64,000 nt of DNA from Wuchereria bancrofti (GCA_005281725.1 SSBO01000001.1:3704399-3768398); one strand, 5' to 3'; positions 14,281-28,400 are shown, counted from the stretch's first letter. Numbers and translations: made by a program. The notes: generated by a model not told the origin, from the letters alone.

Positions 14281-14636
14281 TAGACAGACATATTGTGGGA
14301 AAAAGTTTCAGCTGTTTGAATGGGAACAATGGGACAAGAAATGTAGAAAAAGAGTAGTACTTATTTTGAAAGCATAAATTAAAATGTTAGAAGCAAAGTA
14401 TAAATTAGCAAAATGAAAATTTACTTAGTTGTATTTGAAATTGCTAATTATATTTGAAAAGAAAACATCGAAGATTGTGCCTACTTTCGAAGAGATAATG
14501 AAAGATTGTTTAAGAGAGGCTTCATCAAACAGTAATTATCAACGATCAATTTACAATAAGGAACAAAAGCGATTAAAAGCAGAAGTGCTCGTAAAAATGT
14601 CGTAAAACATATGTTGATCTTGAATATGAGGTCAAC

Positions 14637-14727
14637 TTGCTGCGCAGGGCGGTGATAAAGGTATGCGGATATTATTGTTATTGTTATTGTCACCGCTACT
14701 GCTGCCGTTTCGTTGTTGTTCGGGCAT
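14637..14727 (-). other. Candidate trans-spliced first exon
   Basis: On the minus strand a TCATTTCAG acceptor is followed 22 bases later by an ATG and 30 codons (MPEQQRNGSSSGD, then a run of six Asn, then RIPLSPPCAA) before a possible GTTGAC donor. It looks like the 5' exon of a regulatory protein. It could be an alternative first exon of the 2676-11122 gene, but direct joining to the exon at 11143 is out of frame, so another exon would be needed. Confidence 0.35.
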
Positions 14728-16371
14728 TGTAACAGTTTTTGAACAGATCTGAAATGACAAATCTTTCGAAAATCAGTTCGCTGTTGGCCCACTTCATGTA
14801 TCTGATATCTTCCCGGTGCAAATCTAATACTTGGAAATCAGCAGTTAGAAAGTAAAGTTTTGAGCAAAAAAGAATTGTGGTTAAATATAATAATGAAATG
14901 AAAGTGTATCCAGAATTAAATTTATAGGTAATGAATTTATTTATTTATTTATTTACTTATAGCCTAAATCATGCGGTGTTTGTGTGAAAGACGACAGACT
15001 GGCAACGAGGCATATTCTATTTATTGAATTGGCCTCCTCCTTAATGAATAACGTTTTAGTTGGCTGTATTCGGTGTAATCATGCTATGAACACAACCATT
15101 TGCAAATTTTTTTTACGGATCAAAAGATGCATGCCTAAACAGACCAATTAGGATTTGAATTTTGATAAATGGAATGCTCCACATCTCCTGAATCTCTCCT
15201 TTTCAGAGAGCACAGAAGATTATTTCATCAACAGATTTTATTTGATACGTAATTTACTGCAGTTTTTCCAAGAATTTCAACAAAATTTGAAGTGAAAAAT
15301 CGATTAGTTCGTAGAAATGTTATAGCTTCTACAGGTCTTTCAGCAAAATTTTTGAACAAACAATAAATATTCCAGAATTAACAAAGCAAGGTTAGCAAAG
15401 CTTAAAAATTCCTATTCGAAGATTTTTGAAGTTAATTATCAATAATATGCCTCATGCATTGAAGGAATTATTTGACAACTCTAAGACTTTATTGCATATC
15501 TGCGGAAAAAAGTTTGTGTGTGAGTAAAAATTTAAAAATGGAGCTTTTCAGCATTACATAGGCAGAGCTTATTTGAAGTTGCATTCAAATCATAATTGTT
15601 TAATTCGTTAACATACAACTAAGGGAACAGAAACACAGTGAAACATGAGGAAAAACCGGAAGCATATTTCTGAGTAATGAATAAATAAAAGAGTTTGGAT
15701 TTTACTAATATTAGCATATTATTCTTTGCTACTCGGTTTTCTATACATAGTACTGAATACATTTAGCCAAATAAATAAAAGCATTTGGCCGAATGAAAAA
15801 AAAGCTAACCGGAAATTCTATTAGCATCAAATTATTTAAACATATCAAAGATACTGATGAAATCAAAAATAAAGCAAATGCAATGAGATTTGACGTTGAA
15901 GATTTGGTCTGAAAATGAAATTAGAGTTGACGTTGAAGATCTGGTCTGAAAATGTACAGTTGACCAGATAATGAATGCATTTCCTAATTTATTTTGATTT
16001 TAATCTTTGTAATGTCACCATGTAACCTGTGCAAATTTGCTTCAGCAAGTTCTATAGTTATTTTCCAAATTCTTACAATGCAAAATTGATGAACTGAAGT
16101 AAAATTTTCATTTCATCAATTGCGCTTTATGTTCGATTTCCAGGACTTGAAACTTTTTTCTTTCCAAAAAAAGCATATCACAACTTTTGAAATTGGCAAC
16201 TGGGCAAAATTGAATGGAAAGATTTCAAAGTAAATTGATCACGGACTGATTAATTCACCGTCCACCAGATATGATGACATATTCATACAGATCCGTTAGT
16301 TTCTATTGTTTAACTCTTCACACTTTGTAATTGTTTCTAAACAATATTGCATTTATTTATTCTTTCTCTAG
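14728..16371. other. Non-coding, with TTTA microsatellite
   Basis: AT-rich sequence with no supportable exon. It contains a (TTTA)n tract at 14936-14960 and the direct repeat at 15890-15954. Confidence 0.5.
15890..15954. repeat. Near-identical direct repeat, period 37
   Basis: Two 28-base copies (15890-15917 and 15927-15954) begin with TTGACGTTGAAGAT and differ at one position (T versus C). This is a recent local duplication with no recognised function. Confidence 0.85.
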
Positions 16372-17219
16372 GCTTCTCCACACTTTGAAGCTCTTCAGAC
16401 CCGTTAAGATAAAGAAAACATCACAGCTATTTTCAGAGCCATTGAGGCGCTCTGAACCATCTGTAGCGATAGCGCACGATAAAAAGGTACAGCAATCTCA
16501 TTTCGCATAACCTGCCGAAAAGTATGACATTGTCTTTCTTATAATTTCTTTATTTCAAATATTTTTTGAGTTTTGTATTAAACTAGAGTATGATTTGGGT
16601 CCATATTTTCTAGAAATGAATAACTAAAATAATAATAATAGTGATAATAATAATAAAGTGCTGTTGTTTAACAAAGAACACTTCAATAGTTTAAATGAAT
16701 ACAAAACTTAAATGATAACTATATTTGTGAGTATTATTGCCTTGCTTTTTAGATTTCTGATGTGCAGTTGTCAGAGCCTTTTTGAGAAGTTATTTCTATT
16801 GACCAAAGAATATATTCAATTTTTGAGAGAGGTAAGAAGCAATTTAATAAACACTGAACATCGTAATGTTGCGTTTGAAAACTCAAAATTCTTTTACAAT
16901 TGAATTATCTTACTCCTGCGGAAACTTTTTAATCATATCAATCACATGAGTTGTCACATTAATTACTTGTACTCCCGAGTATAAAGTTTAGCTGAACAAA
17001 ATTTATCGAACTCCACAAAGCAATTAACTTTTAATTTTTGGCTCTTTTTCCACTTTCTGACCCCTAATAAACTACAGAACTGAAGCGAGCAACTTTTTTA
17101 TTGTTAACTTGCAAATTCGTTCTATTAAGTTTGAAAAGGAACCAAGTATGCATGTAAAAGTTGAAAGACTGGAAGAATTTGTCAAGGAGAGAGGTGGTTT
17201 TGCTAGCGGGCATTACTCG
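16372..17219 (+). other. Possible exons of an unrecognised gene
   Basis: Three plus-strand segments are bounded by plausible splice signals: 16372-16486 (TTTCTCTAG acceptor, AAG|GTACAG donor), 16753-16831 (TTTTTAG acceptor, GAG|GTAAGA donor) and 17130-17219 (weak TTAAG acceptor, TCG|GTGAAT donor). The second and third join in frame and give a helical, charged peptide with VKVERLEEFVKERGG. The first does not join the second in phase. No family is recognised. The stretch could be a broken gene or chance. Confidence 0.2.
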
Positions 17220-17233
17220 GTGAATAATTTACC

Positions 17234-17310
17234 GCGACACTCTTGCAGCAATACCCTTGTGTTTATGCCTTTGCAACGCTACCTGCAGCGATACTCTTGC
17301 AGCAATACCC
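17234..17310. repeat. Direct repeat, period 54
   Basis: Two 23-base copies (17234-17256 and 17288-17310) share CTCTTGCAGCAATACCC and differ by one base. The sequence is CG-richer than its surroundings. Confidence 0.75.
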
Positions 17311-18379
17311 GTATGCTTTACAACGATACCCGCCACTATTACTACAATAAGCAATGATGAAAAGTGCCAATACGACATGATTTATTAACAAAAAGGGATT
17401 TTCTTCCTTCGTCAATCTTTTTTTTTCTCATACAGTTTCGTGAATATGAATGAAATTTGAAGCAGGACTTGTTGCATTCTTTAGGAAACTAATGCAGAAC
17501 TGCCTGCAACTACCTGTTACGTTAAGACTGAGTAGGATAGAATAAACTAGGATGGATTAGACTGAAAATGAATTAAATTGGTTTATGAAAGCGTAAAATT
17601 GTGATGTTATCTTTTAAGTTCTGAAATAACTTTAAGTAGTTTCGACGACATCAATGTGATGATTAATGATACCGAACAATTTCTGTTGCAATTACAATAA
17701 TTTACATTCATTAACATTTTATTGGGTTACTTACAACAGGCTGTTTCTACAGTGGAGATGACTGGATGGAAATTTTCTTCATATTGATATATAGACCATC
17801 TGTCAAAACACCTGTCCCTAGTTAGACCACTTTGGAGAATTATGGAAGCAATTAGAAAACTAATTACAAAATGTTTGTTGCAAAAGTTAGGCAATGTAAG
17901 GAAGAGAAAGAATACCTAATAACCATTTGGTCCTGGTCCGTATAAATTATTTACGCAAGGAGTCTCAAGGCAGCTATCTTAATCAAAGATGCTTAGTGTG
18001 AAATAGCCACATCATTTCTTTTAATTTAATTTGTTCACATTTAATTTGTAATAATTTTGCAACTAGTCCTGTCAGAGGGAAGTCAAAGTTCACGTTCATG
18101 TAATCCATTTTAAAGTATCATTTATATACTTCGAAGTTCAATCTAATACGAGTTTGTCAAATACTCCGTACATTATAATCAGGAATTGTCTGTCCACTTC
18201 CACCACTCAGCAATACAGTTCGAGTATGCGCTATTGTCGTGTCATTTGGAAGGATCTTCGCAACACTACCGTTGAACATCTGTTGCAGATTTTCTTCCTT
18301 CCCGCACCATCTGTATGATTAGTAAATATTTCTCTGCGCCGTGTGTCCGTATCGGGTGCATGCCTGCAAGTATATAAAT

Positions 18380-18490
18380 ATACATGTGTGTGTATGTGTG
18401 TGTGTGTGTGTGTGCGTATTTACACGTGTCTGTGTGTATGTGTATGTATGTATGTATCCATGTGTGTGCATGTATGTTGTATATGTCGAT
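18380..18490. repeat. TG-rich microsatellite
   Basis: Long (TG)n and (TGTA)n tracts with interruptions. The open frames across it, which read Val/Cys on one strand and His/Thr on the other, are repeat artefacts. Confidence 0.9.
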
Positions 18491-18871
18491 GTGTCTGCAT
18501 GTTATATCGAAACATTCCATTTTTTTAAAATCACTACTAGTAATTTGTCTTTTCTTTTAACATTAAGACGAAAGCAGTAAGAAATGTATATAAGTCACCA
18601 GAAGTTGTGTTTCCCGTCTTCGTATTATTATTATTATCTTTACAATCAATTCTTCTACTCTTCTATTTCCACAGATCATTATCACTTTTGATAGTCTCAA
18701 AATGTCGAATTATATGTCAGATCTGACGGTTCATACAAATCATTTCTCCATACCATTGAAATTTGTCATTACGAGATTTTTCTCAAAACTGTTTAAAAAG
18801 TTTCTACAAGATGTGACAGCGTTTATTTCAAATGGAATTATCTATAACAGTATTGCTGATGCTTCTTCCTT

Positions 18872-18908
18872 CTACTACTACTACTATTATTACTATTACT
18901 ACACTACT
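18872..18908. repeat. TAC/TAT trinucleotide tract
   Basis: A run of CTACTACTACTATTATTAC type repeats. It yields a false poly-Tyr frame on the plus strand. It lies 0.5 kb upstream of the dual oxidase start. Confidence 0.85.
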
Positions 18909-19439
18909 CTTACTATTATCCATTTTAGCGCTTGGAAGCATTACTCTTAGAGATCGCTCGCTGCTAGTTACAAAACAACTTTTTTCATTGTTATTGATGT
19001 CACTGTCACTTCTTTGCGTAAACGGCAACAGACTGACAATTATTGTTATTGTGATTGTCGTCAAAAAGAAAGATCACATTGAGCCAGTCCTCAACTAGAA
19101 AATATGTTGTGTGAGCGAGCGGCGGTAATTGCTGACGCGAAGACGATTATATTTGCATGGAGTATTATTAGTAGCATTCTCTAATCAACGTCTTACAAAC
19201 ATTCTTCTCTTCCAGAAGCACCGCCCGAATTCATTTTCACCCCTTGCACATCTCATTTCATTTATGTTCATTTCCTTCGTTACACTTTTATATCCCGTTT
19301 GAAGCCTAAGCACAAGATCGACCGGATGATGATGATCTGTTGTAAATGTCCCATTCACTTGAGTGTGGCATAGCTTTTAAGCAACACTTTCAGCAGTTGT
19401 CACTCGAATTAGAGTTTTATATCAACTCATCATCAAACA

Positions 19440-22400
19440 ATGTTATACGTAAAGAAACAGCCATTGCTGCAAGCCGTATTATTCTCCTTCTTATCACTTA
19501 CAGTAAATGGTAGGTTTTCAGTGATTTCTATTTACTGAACTGATCACTCATTTTATCTCTGCTGCAATTAACTACAAGTTGCAAGAAATCACATTTTATG
19601 AGAAAAAATAAATCTTTAATAAGATGAATTTTGTTGATGAGTAATACTTGTGCTTTTTAGAGCATTTGTAAACTTTTATATATTTTTAAATCTCAGTTGA
19701 GCGCATTTGAATTTATAAAGCATGAAAAAATGAAATCCATATAATTTTCTAAGATTCCTAATTTTTCATTAAAATCTTCGCAGAGTATATGCTTTTTTGA
19801 ATATGCAAAAAATGAAAGACAATCTAATTCAATCTTCCTTCAACGAATATTTTTGCAACTGCTTCTCATTACCATCGTATTTTTCTTTTTAATTCATTTG
19901 AAGTCAGTTATTGGAAAACTGAAGCTTTTAAATTTTAACTTCTTTTTAGCTGCTATATTTTAGAACATTCTCAAGCTGTTATTTTTCATTTATTATTCAT
20001 GTAGATGAGTTTGAATATCGCTTGTAATGCATCAATTTATAGAATCATTATGATATGTAGCATAATAGCGGAATTAAACTTTAAATTAATAACCTATTTG
20101 AGTATGGTAGTATGTTTGAGAATTAATGCTTAATATTTGAAAGAAATTTGAAAGTAATTGATTCAGAGGAATTTCATAAGAAATGAAGTATCTGTTTGCA
20201 TTCTATGCATAGTAAGCTTATAAGTCAGATTTGTTGATCCTCGATAACATTAAGATTATCTAAAATTGCACAAAGAAGCAGTCATCTAATTAACATCCAT
20301 GGATAAGAAGAAAAAAGCCAGGAAATATCTTCATAATGTCTCCAAAATATAGGTCTCGAAAGGATCTATGAATATCAACGTTACGACGGGTGGTTCAACA
20401 ATCTTGCTAATCCTCATTGGGGTACTGTGGGTAAGCATTTATTTCCTAAAAAAACATTTCATTGCTACTGATAATCAGTCTTTCGTTTTGCTCTTATTTA
20501 CAGTAATCGTTTATGGTCAATTATGGCCAGTTGTGGTCAGCATTCAGAATCTTAAATTACAAACATGAATTTAATATTTAAAAATTTCAGTCTGAAATGT
20601 TATCATCAAAAAAATTCTCTTACGATTTGTTTTTCACAGAGAAGAGTATATTATAAACAGAGAAAGTTGAATAATATCTATCGATAATGAATTAATTAAT
20701 TTTGAATTACTTATCTCTTTTATCTTTCAGAATGTCCGTACATGAAACACCCTAGAACTTTTTTATATCCAAAATTTCAGGATCACATTTGCACCGTGAT
20801 GCACCAAGCCGATATGAGGATGGTGTCTACATGCTTAATAGTAATTTACCATCCGCACGAGCCATTTCAGAGTTAGTTTTCAAAGGTCCATCAGGAATAC
20901 CGAACAAACGAAATGTCACTACAATGCTTGCCTTTTTTAGTAAGTTCTGGAATTTGATTGAATTGGACAAATTTGAATGATTTTTTGATTGGATTGATAT
21001 TAAAGAAAAATAAGCGGAAGAGCTCTTGTCCGATTTCTAAACAGAATAGTTTTCATCCTTTTTTTTAAAAAAAAGTTTGCACCTTTTTATGGAAAATGCA
21101 CAGAAAGTGTATTGTGTATTTATGATAACTCGGCGATTCTGAGAACTTTTTCAACTTTTGTGAATGTCTTGTTAAAACAATTTAACTGCAAAAAGAAATT
21201 TTTTTACATTCCTACAAAATGAACAAAGCGACAAAAACTAAGAATGGGTGGGTTCTGTGCTCAGTCATTCATTTTTACAATGTTTATTGAGAAACTAAAT
21301 TAATTGTTGGACATTCAATTTTCTCTGTAAATAAAGGCCAAATATTTTTTTTTTCTCAAATAAAAAGCTCGATTATGAGAAAATGTGCTGTTTTAGTACA
21401 AAATAAAATTTAGTTAAGCAGAATTAGTTTATTTTGATCTGTATTGTCTTTACGCGGTGGGTATATTAGTAAGATCAGAAAAGTGGAACTTTCCGGGAGA
21501 TGAAATTGCTGAACTATTTGAAGGCTACATCAGAAGGTGGAAGTAAATAGTAGAAGAAGAAGAAGGTGGGAAAGTATCAAAGAAGAATTCATGCTGAAAA
21601 TGTTTTTTTTCTATGAAGAAACTGGTTGCAGGCCAAGTAATTGCATACGAAATTATGCAGTCTACTTTAGTTAGCTGTCCGTTAGAAATGCACAAAATTC
21701 CTGTACCGCGCTGTGATGCTATTTTTGATGCCCAATGCATGGGCAAAACAGAAATTCCTTTTGTTCGTGCAAAATATGACAAGAAAACCGGGCATGGCTT
21801 TAACGCACCGCGTGAACAAGTAAGCTGTATCTCTGTTCCGGAAACTAAAAGTTCTTATATTCAGTTACTAGTGTAATAATAGTACAAAGGCGGTATTCCA
21901 TTTCCAACTTAATTGATATCGCTGTACGATAGGTTCTTATAGCAGACAACATACATAGAACGGGAATTAAGTACTTCTAAGAAACGAGTTTTTTGGTCAT
22001 TAGTTGGTGAGGAATGCTTGTGACGTAATTCCGTTTTTTCATCTATTTGTATTAGAATGGTGCAGATGACATCTTCCATTTCCAGTTCAGAACGATGCAA
22101 GTGTGCACCCATACACTGATCCTTTTTATTTCTGGATTGTGTGTAAATTCATCAGTTGTTGAAAAACTTCAATAGATAGGAGCATTTATAGGTGGAGAAA
22201 CATATAACAAAAAATGAAATGCAGAGATAAGGAATTCGTTGTTAAATGAAATCCAGAAATTTACATGCTTCCTCTCCTCTTATTACAACAGTATCTTGAA
22301 AGAAACTTGATAATAAACTGCTCCATCTTACTCAGTCTAGTCTCTTACAAAAAATTATTATTTCACTTTTCACGCAGCACTTTATCCTAATTAGTTGAGT

Positions 22401-25400
22401 AATGATTCTCGAAATCATTCGAATTAAAAAAGTTTACGAGTTAGATACTGAATCTTATAAAAATACCAATTATTAATTAAGTTAATAATTAAGTTAATTT
22501 GGAGGAATAGGGCACTTTCGAAATTTCTTGTACTATCTTCGACACTACATTTCCATTTGTTTGTTCAGCATCCGAAACATTTCCCATAATACAAGCTTTA
22601 GTTAGCAGCAAAACAGAGGTTTAAATGATCTTAAGAATCAAACTGAACGAGAAGTTCTTATCAATGTGATCTATCTGTTAAGATGCTACAAAAAAGTTAA
22701 CCGAAAATCCAAGAAATTGTAATTTTTTATGAAGGAATTGTCGCTGTGTGGAAGTTTGGAATTAAGTTGACCAGAAAATTTTGTTCACATTTATGAGACG
22801 CTTCAATCATGCATTTCACAAATAGTCAAATAATTTAAGTAATGCGTCCTTGGAAGATAAAACGAATAAAAAAGAAATAAAAGCAACAATGGAGCAATTG
22901 ATTGAATTCGGAAATGAAAAAATTTTAAAGGAAGATTTTTTTCAAAATATTTTATGTTGTATAATTGGATTTTTCATATTTAGAAAGTAACAAGAAGTAA
23001 TTGTAAGACTATTTTTTATGTTGAAAATGAGAAATTTGATTTATGCAATTTTTTGTAGGTATAAGCTTTTTTTATGATGAAAATTGAAACTATGATATTG
23101 AAATGACTTATCTACTATTGGGAAGCATTACTGGAATGAATATTTCTTTTAGTTTGCATAAAGTACCCAAAATTTTATAGTTTATTTGTCCGATTCATTT
23201 TAATCAATAATTGAATGAATGGATTAATCTTTTCTCTAATGAAATTCCAATATTTACTTTAATTATCATCTATGAATATTTGAAATTTCTAACTTCAACA
23301 AGTTTTTTTCTCATCCAAATAGATTCACTGTTTTTATTTTATGGAAAACTGAGAAAATCATCCGATTACAAAGTTGGTGATTCTAAACTTTTTAAGCCTA
23401 CAGAAATAGAAGTTTAGCCATCTTTCCGCTAATATTTTCAGATATTCATTTTTGATCTTTGATGCGAATGTTGAAAAGTGAAAAATGAATTAGATTTTCG
23501 TTTATATTTTATAGTTTAGATATCATATTATAAATTGAAAAACAACAAAGTGACACCTCATCTTCTCTTTCCCAGATATTACAACAAATTTAAATTACAG
23601 TCTCAGTTGTTCCTCGTAACACACAGATGCATTAAAGAAAAACTGTTTTTAAAGAAAAACATTATTAAAATAAAAGATTAAGATATTCCATAAACTGATT
23701 AGATTCGAATGAGGCTTGATTATCGTCTTTTTGGTAAAACAAATACTAACCGAGTTTACCTTAGCTTCTGTTTTAAAAAATTTGTTCTACAACTAATCAA
23801 AACCACAAACTTTTCAACTTTGATTAAAGAATTTCAAGAATTGATACATTAATACAGTTGGAACTTTTTTATTTTTACAGAAAAAAAATTTGATTGATAG
23901 AAGCGATGTTACTTCTATATACTGGTTTAGTAGCATTTACGGGTAGGGTTTTTTAACATACAATAGAGAGCAAGTTCCACCTTCCGAATATTTCGTCAAA
24001 TATTTAATATTGGATACAATCACATCTATGGAATGTAAATTGCTCACAAATACATCAAGATTAAGCCGCCCAAATGAGATAGTTTTTTATTTTAGCTAGA
24101 TGTGTAAAATAAATTTGTGATTCTTTCAATCCAAATTTCCCTCAATTATTTCGATTTAAATTCGTTGGCTGTTAAAGAGTGGAGAAATGAAATTATAGAT
24201 GAATGAACGTACAAGCTGGATTGATGCGTCTTTTTTGTACAGCACTCAGGAACCGTGGGTTGCTGCACTTCGCGCTTGGAATAATGGTTCGTTGCTGGAA
24301 GGACCTATGAAGGATTATCCTCCTCTAAACGGTCCTCGTATTCCGTTAATCAATCCTGCACCACCGCAGATACATCGTTTGATGAATCCCGAACGTCTTT
24401 TTAGCAAGTTTTTCTAAATTTTCCCGAATAAAGAGCATCTTATGTCTTATCAGTTATAAATACACCTATCAAACTATTAATTTCACTGCAAAACTCATTC
24501 ACAAATGTTTTTCGATTGAAATTAGAATAGATCCTGTGAAGTAGCAATCTGTATTTCAATTTACAGAGTAATGATAATGACTAAACAGCAGATATTTTGG
24601 TGGAGATGACTAGGAAGAAGGAGGAATATGAATTAAATTTATGCTAATACATAGGTGTCAGGAAAAATTGGCGATATTTTATATGTTTCATTAAATCATT
24701 GTAAGTTAATAACAGACAGTTATACCTGACTATTGTTTTCATCAGAATTTCAGTGCTGGGTGATCCTCGTACCAACGAAAATCCGGGTTTATTAAGCTTG
24801 GGTTTAATTTTATATCGATGGCATAACATACAAGCAAAGAGAATTCAAGAAGAACATCCGAATTGGACCGATGAAGAAGTATTTCAGGTTAGGCTTCTTT
24901 TTTTTTTTGAAAATTTGAATTTTCAATATGGTATCTGTTAAACAACGACGATTATAGGGTGCTCGTCGGTGGGTGATCGCAACGCTGCAGAAAATAACAT
25001 TATATGACTTTTTACCGGTAATGTTAGCTGACGAAAAGGCAATTCCGCCCTATGAGAAGTACAAGCCTCTTGTACCGCCCGGCATATCGCATGCCTTTGC
25101 AACCGCTGCTTTCCGATTTCCTCATACAATTGTAAGTAAATAAGATGATTCTGCAGAAATTCAAAAAAAGGTTGAAAGACATTTATTCATTTGGTTATGT
25201 TAACTAAATGCTCTGTTTGTACTTCCTATAAGCCAAGTGACTGACCTAATTTATGAGGAGTACAGGTACCGCCCGCCTTGTTACTTCGAAAACGAACAAA
25301 TGGGAAATGTGAATTTCGTGATGAAGTAGGCGGTTATCCAGCACTGAGACTATGTCAGAATTGGTGGAATGCTCAAGATATCGTGCAGGAATATTCGGTA

Positions 25401-28400
25401 GATGAAATTGTCCTTGGAATGGCATCGCAAATTGCCGAAGGCGAAGATGCCGTTGTCGTTGAGGATTTGAGAGGTAGAAGATTGTTGAAATAGGTTATTT
25501 TACTTTTCAAAAAATGTCATGAAGGAATCCGATTGTTCACGACATACTGATTGATATTCATGAAGATCTGCTGACCATTTGGCAATTATTTTGCGATATT
25601 ATTTGTGTCGGTCAGATTAAAAAAATGTTTACAATACGAACTACCTGAATGTAATTTACACTGTTTAGGTTTAAAATGTTTAAGCAATTGTAGATTTTGT
25701 CTTTGGTCCAATGCATTTCACCCGTCTGGATGTCGTTTCTAGTTCCATAATGCGTGGCCGTGATAATGGTTTGCCACCGTACAACGAATTACGACAAAGT
25801 TACAATCTTCCCATCAGAGATTGGGTAACAATTAATCCTGTGATGTACAAGGAAAAACCGAAGGTATAATTCTTCCCAATTTTGAGAGAGGAAAAAAGAC
25901 TAAGTTTTCAAAGCTATTAGAGTTGTTTCTCAAAAGTTTTAAAAGTTTAAGAAATGTTATAATAAATACCTAAAGGGCTCAAATGAGAATGCTAATCACA
26001 ACCTTTTTTTTTGCATTCCTTAAACGTAACATGAATCATTGATGCTTGTTGAAATTTTGCTGTTTTCTCAGATATTTCATGAACTGGAAAAATTGTATGA
26101 AGGTGACATATCAAAGCTTGATGCCTACGTTGGTGGAATGTTGGAAACAAATGGTGAAGGACCAGGAGAACTCTTCAGAGCAATCATTCTTGATCAATTT
26201 TTAAGACTGCGTGATGGTGATCGATTTTGGTTCGAAAATACTTGGAATGGGTTCGCTATCCGTTTAATCTGTTTTTCAGCTTGTGTTTACATCCTATAAA
26301 TTAAATAACTTGCTAGTTTTTTATTTTTTAAATTCAATCTAGAATCCTTGTCGGAAGATGACAAGGAGTCAATGAGTTTTGAAAATGAGAAGTATTGATT
26401 TCAAATTCCTAAAACATAACTCAGAATTTAAGAAATAAGAAGTTAAATTTTCAAAAAAAAAAAATAAGAAGTGCTAGAGCTACTTCTTTTTCTTAAGTTA
26501 TTGCTTATTAAACGAAAAGAAAAAACATAAATTTCATTTTACAAAGTAATTGAAATAGATAAAATTCTGCGTGGTTGGAACTTCCCTCACATGGAGCCCA
26601 TAAATCCATTGGCGTTTTTCAGGATTTTCACTAAGGAGGAAATTAAACAAATACATTCAACAACACTACGTGATATTATCCGAGAAACAACATCTATCGA
26701 TGAACACGAATTGCAAGAGAATGTCAGTGTTCGGTTTATTTAAGCGTATTTTTGATTCTCTTTTCTTCTAGACTTGTAATATTCATAGTATTTTCATTTA
26801 CAGAGAAAGAGAAAGAAAGAAAAAGAGAAATATTTGAATAAAGTATGGTTTAAAAGTTTGTTTCGCAGAAATGCATTGGTTTATCTGTCATTTGTAATTG
26901 ATGAAACAGACTTGAAAATTATTTACAAATTTTACCTTTTTTCCCAAAATTTGCATAATTTAATTGTAAAGGTGTTTCTTTGGCGTGCGGGTGATCCATG
27001 TGGCCAACCGTTTCAAGTAAATACAAGTGGTTTAGAGCCATGCATACCATTCATGCGTTTCGATCATTTCACCGGCAATGAAGTAACATTTATTTTTTCA
27101 TGCATTGCGCTTGGCATCATTCCACTAAGTATGTTTACAACTTGAAAATGTTAATTATATTGTAATTTTTTAAAAAAATATAGAGATTTCTAAGTTGAAC
27201 ATGAAATTTGATCTTTCGATTCTTTTGAAATACAGAGTGATTAGTCCATGTAGCAGTTTAAATGATATTTTATGAGTACAAAAAAGATAAATTCCACCCA
27301 AATAAGCCATTCTATTAAATATTTTCATTTGGTATTTCTTCATATGATGTAATAAAAATCGAATTTCATCCTTATACAATTGGAAATTATGGTAATTCTT
27401 CAAAATCCTTGATTAGAGGTAAATATTTGATTTTAGTTTGCATCGGAATTGGATATATGTTGATACAGAAGAGAAAGAAATTGGGCGGTGATATGGAGCC
27501 GTGCCTTAAAAAACTGTTCTTAGAAAGTACCAATCCGAGCAATACTAGAAGCGAACTTATCAAAAAGAATAGTGAGAAGGAAAAATTGCATCTGTCTGGT
27601 TTGTCATTTTACATTATCATCCGTAAAGTTGCATTAAGTCTTGGAACTTTTGAATATGCATATATTCAGAATGGCATTTTATGATTATTGTAAATTGTAT
27701 CTCTTATTTTTTACTAATTAAATTGTAACCATTTCGCATACCCAATTCTAAATAGATAATTAAACAAGTTTAGCTATCGAATGGATCAGTAAAAATTACT
27801 GTCGATCTGTGATTCTAATTGTTGATGTTACTCCATTGATTCGATTGGAAAAGCCAGGTGGTGGTCTACTGCGATGTCTCGATTTTAGCAATGTCAATTT
27901 TGTAAACGTCGTCGTTTCTGATCTGAACAGTTGCACCTGTCCATTCGTTATGATTTCCATCCCAAAACACTATGATTTGGTTTGTTTCCTTTTTTTGTCA
28001 TTATGAAATATCGCATAAAAAATGTTACAAAATCCTTTTTCAAATTTCATTTAACTTGTAATGTTTGAAAGCGACTGTCTTTAATATTTGCGCTCTGAAG
28101 TGTTCATACATTTTAGAAAGATGATTACCTGGAAAGGAAGTAACATCAACTTACATCGGTTTTCCATAAATTTTCAGTGCTTCGGAAATTAATGAAAGCA
28201 TTTCAGGTTGTTCGTTTGAACAGCGAATGTCAATGTGCTCAGTTCCTTTGTGTTCTAAGCAATGTTTTGAACCGGACCAGTAAACAGTTGGTCATTCGTC
28301 GCTGTCCAAATAGCTATATTGTCGAAACAGCTGAAACAAGTGAAAGACGGCAGGAAAAGCTGGATCATTTCTTCCGGGAAGCTTACGCGAGAGTAATGCC

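Larger units (their letters stand above)
11144..14636. other. Non-coding stretch with repeats and weak open frames
   Basis: No coding exons can be supported with confidence. It holds an AAT microsatellite, a perfect 21-bp hairpin (11930-11979) and a 138-codon minus-strand open frame at 13236-13652. That frame is basic and low in complexity, has no family signature and is probably a chance frame in AT-rich DNA. One plus-strand exon candidate at 14156-14280 is listed separately. Confidence 0.5.

Noticed and set aside
18341..19098. Several overlapping frames with Val/Cys, poly-Tyr or Leu runs
   Set aside because: They are translations of TG and TAC/TAT microsatellites.
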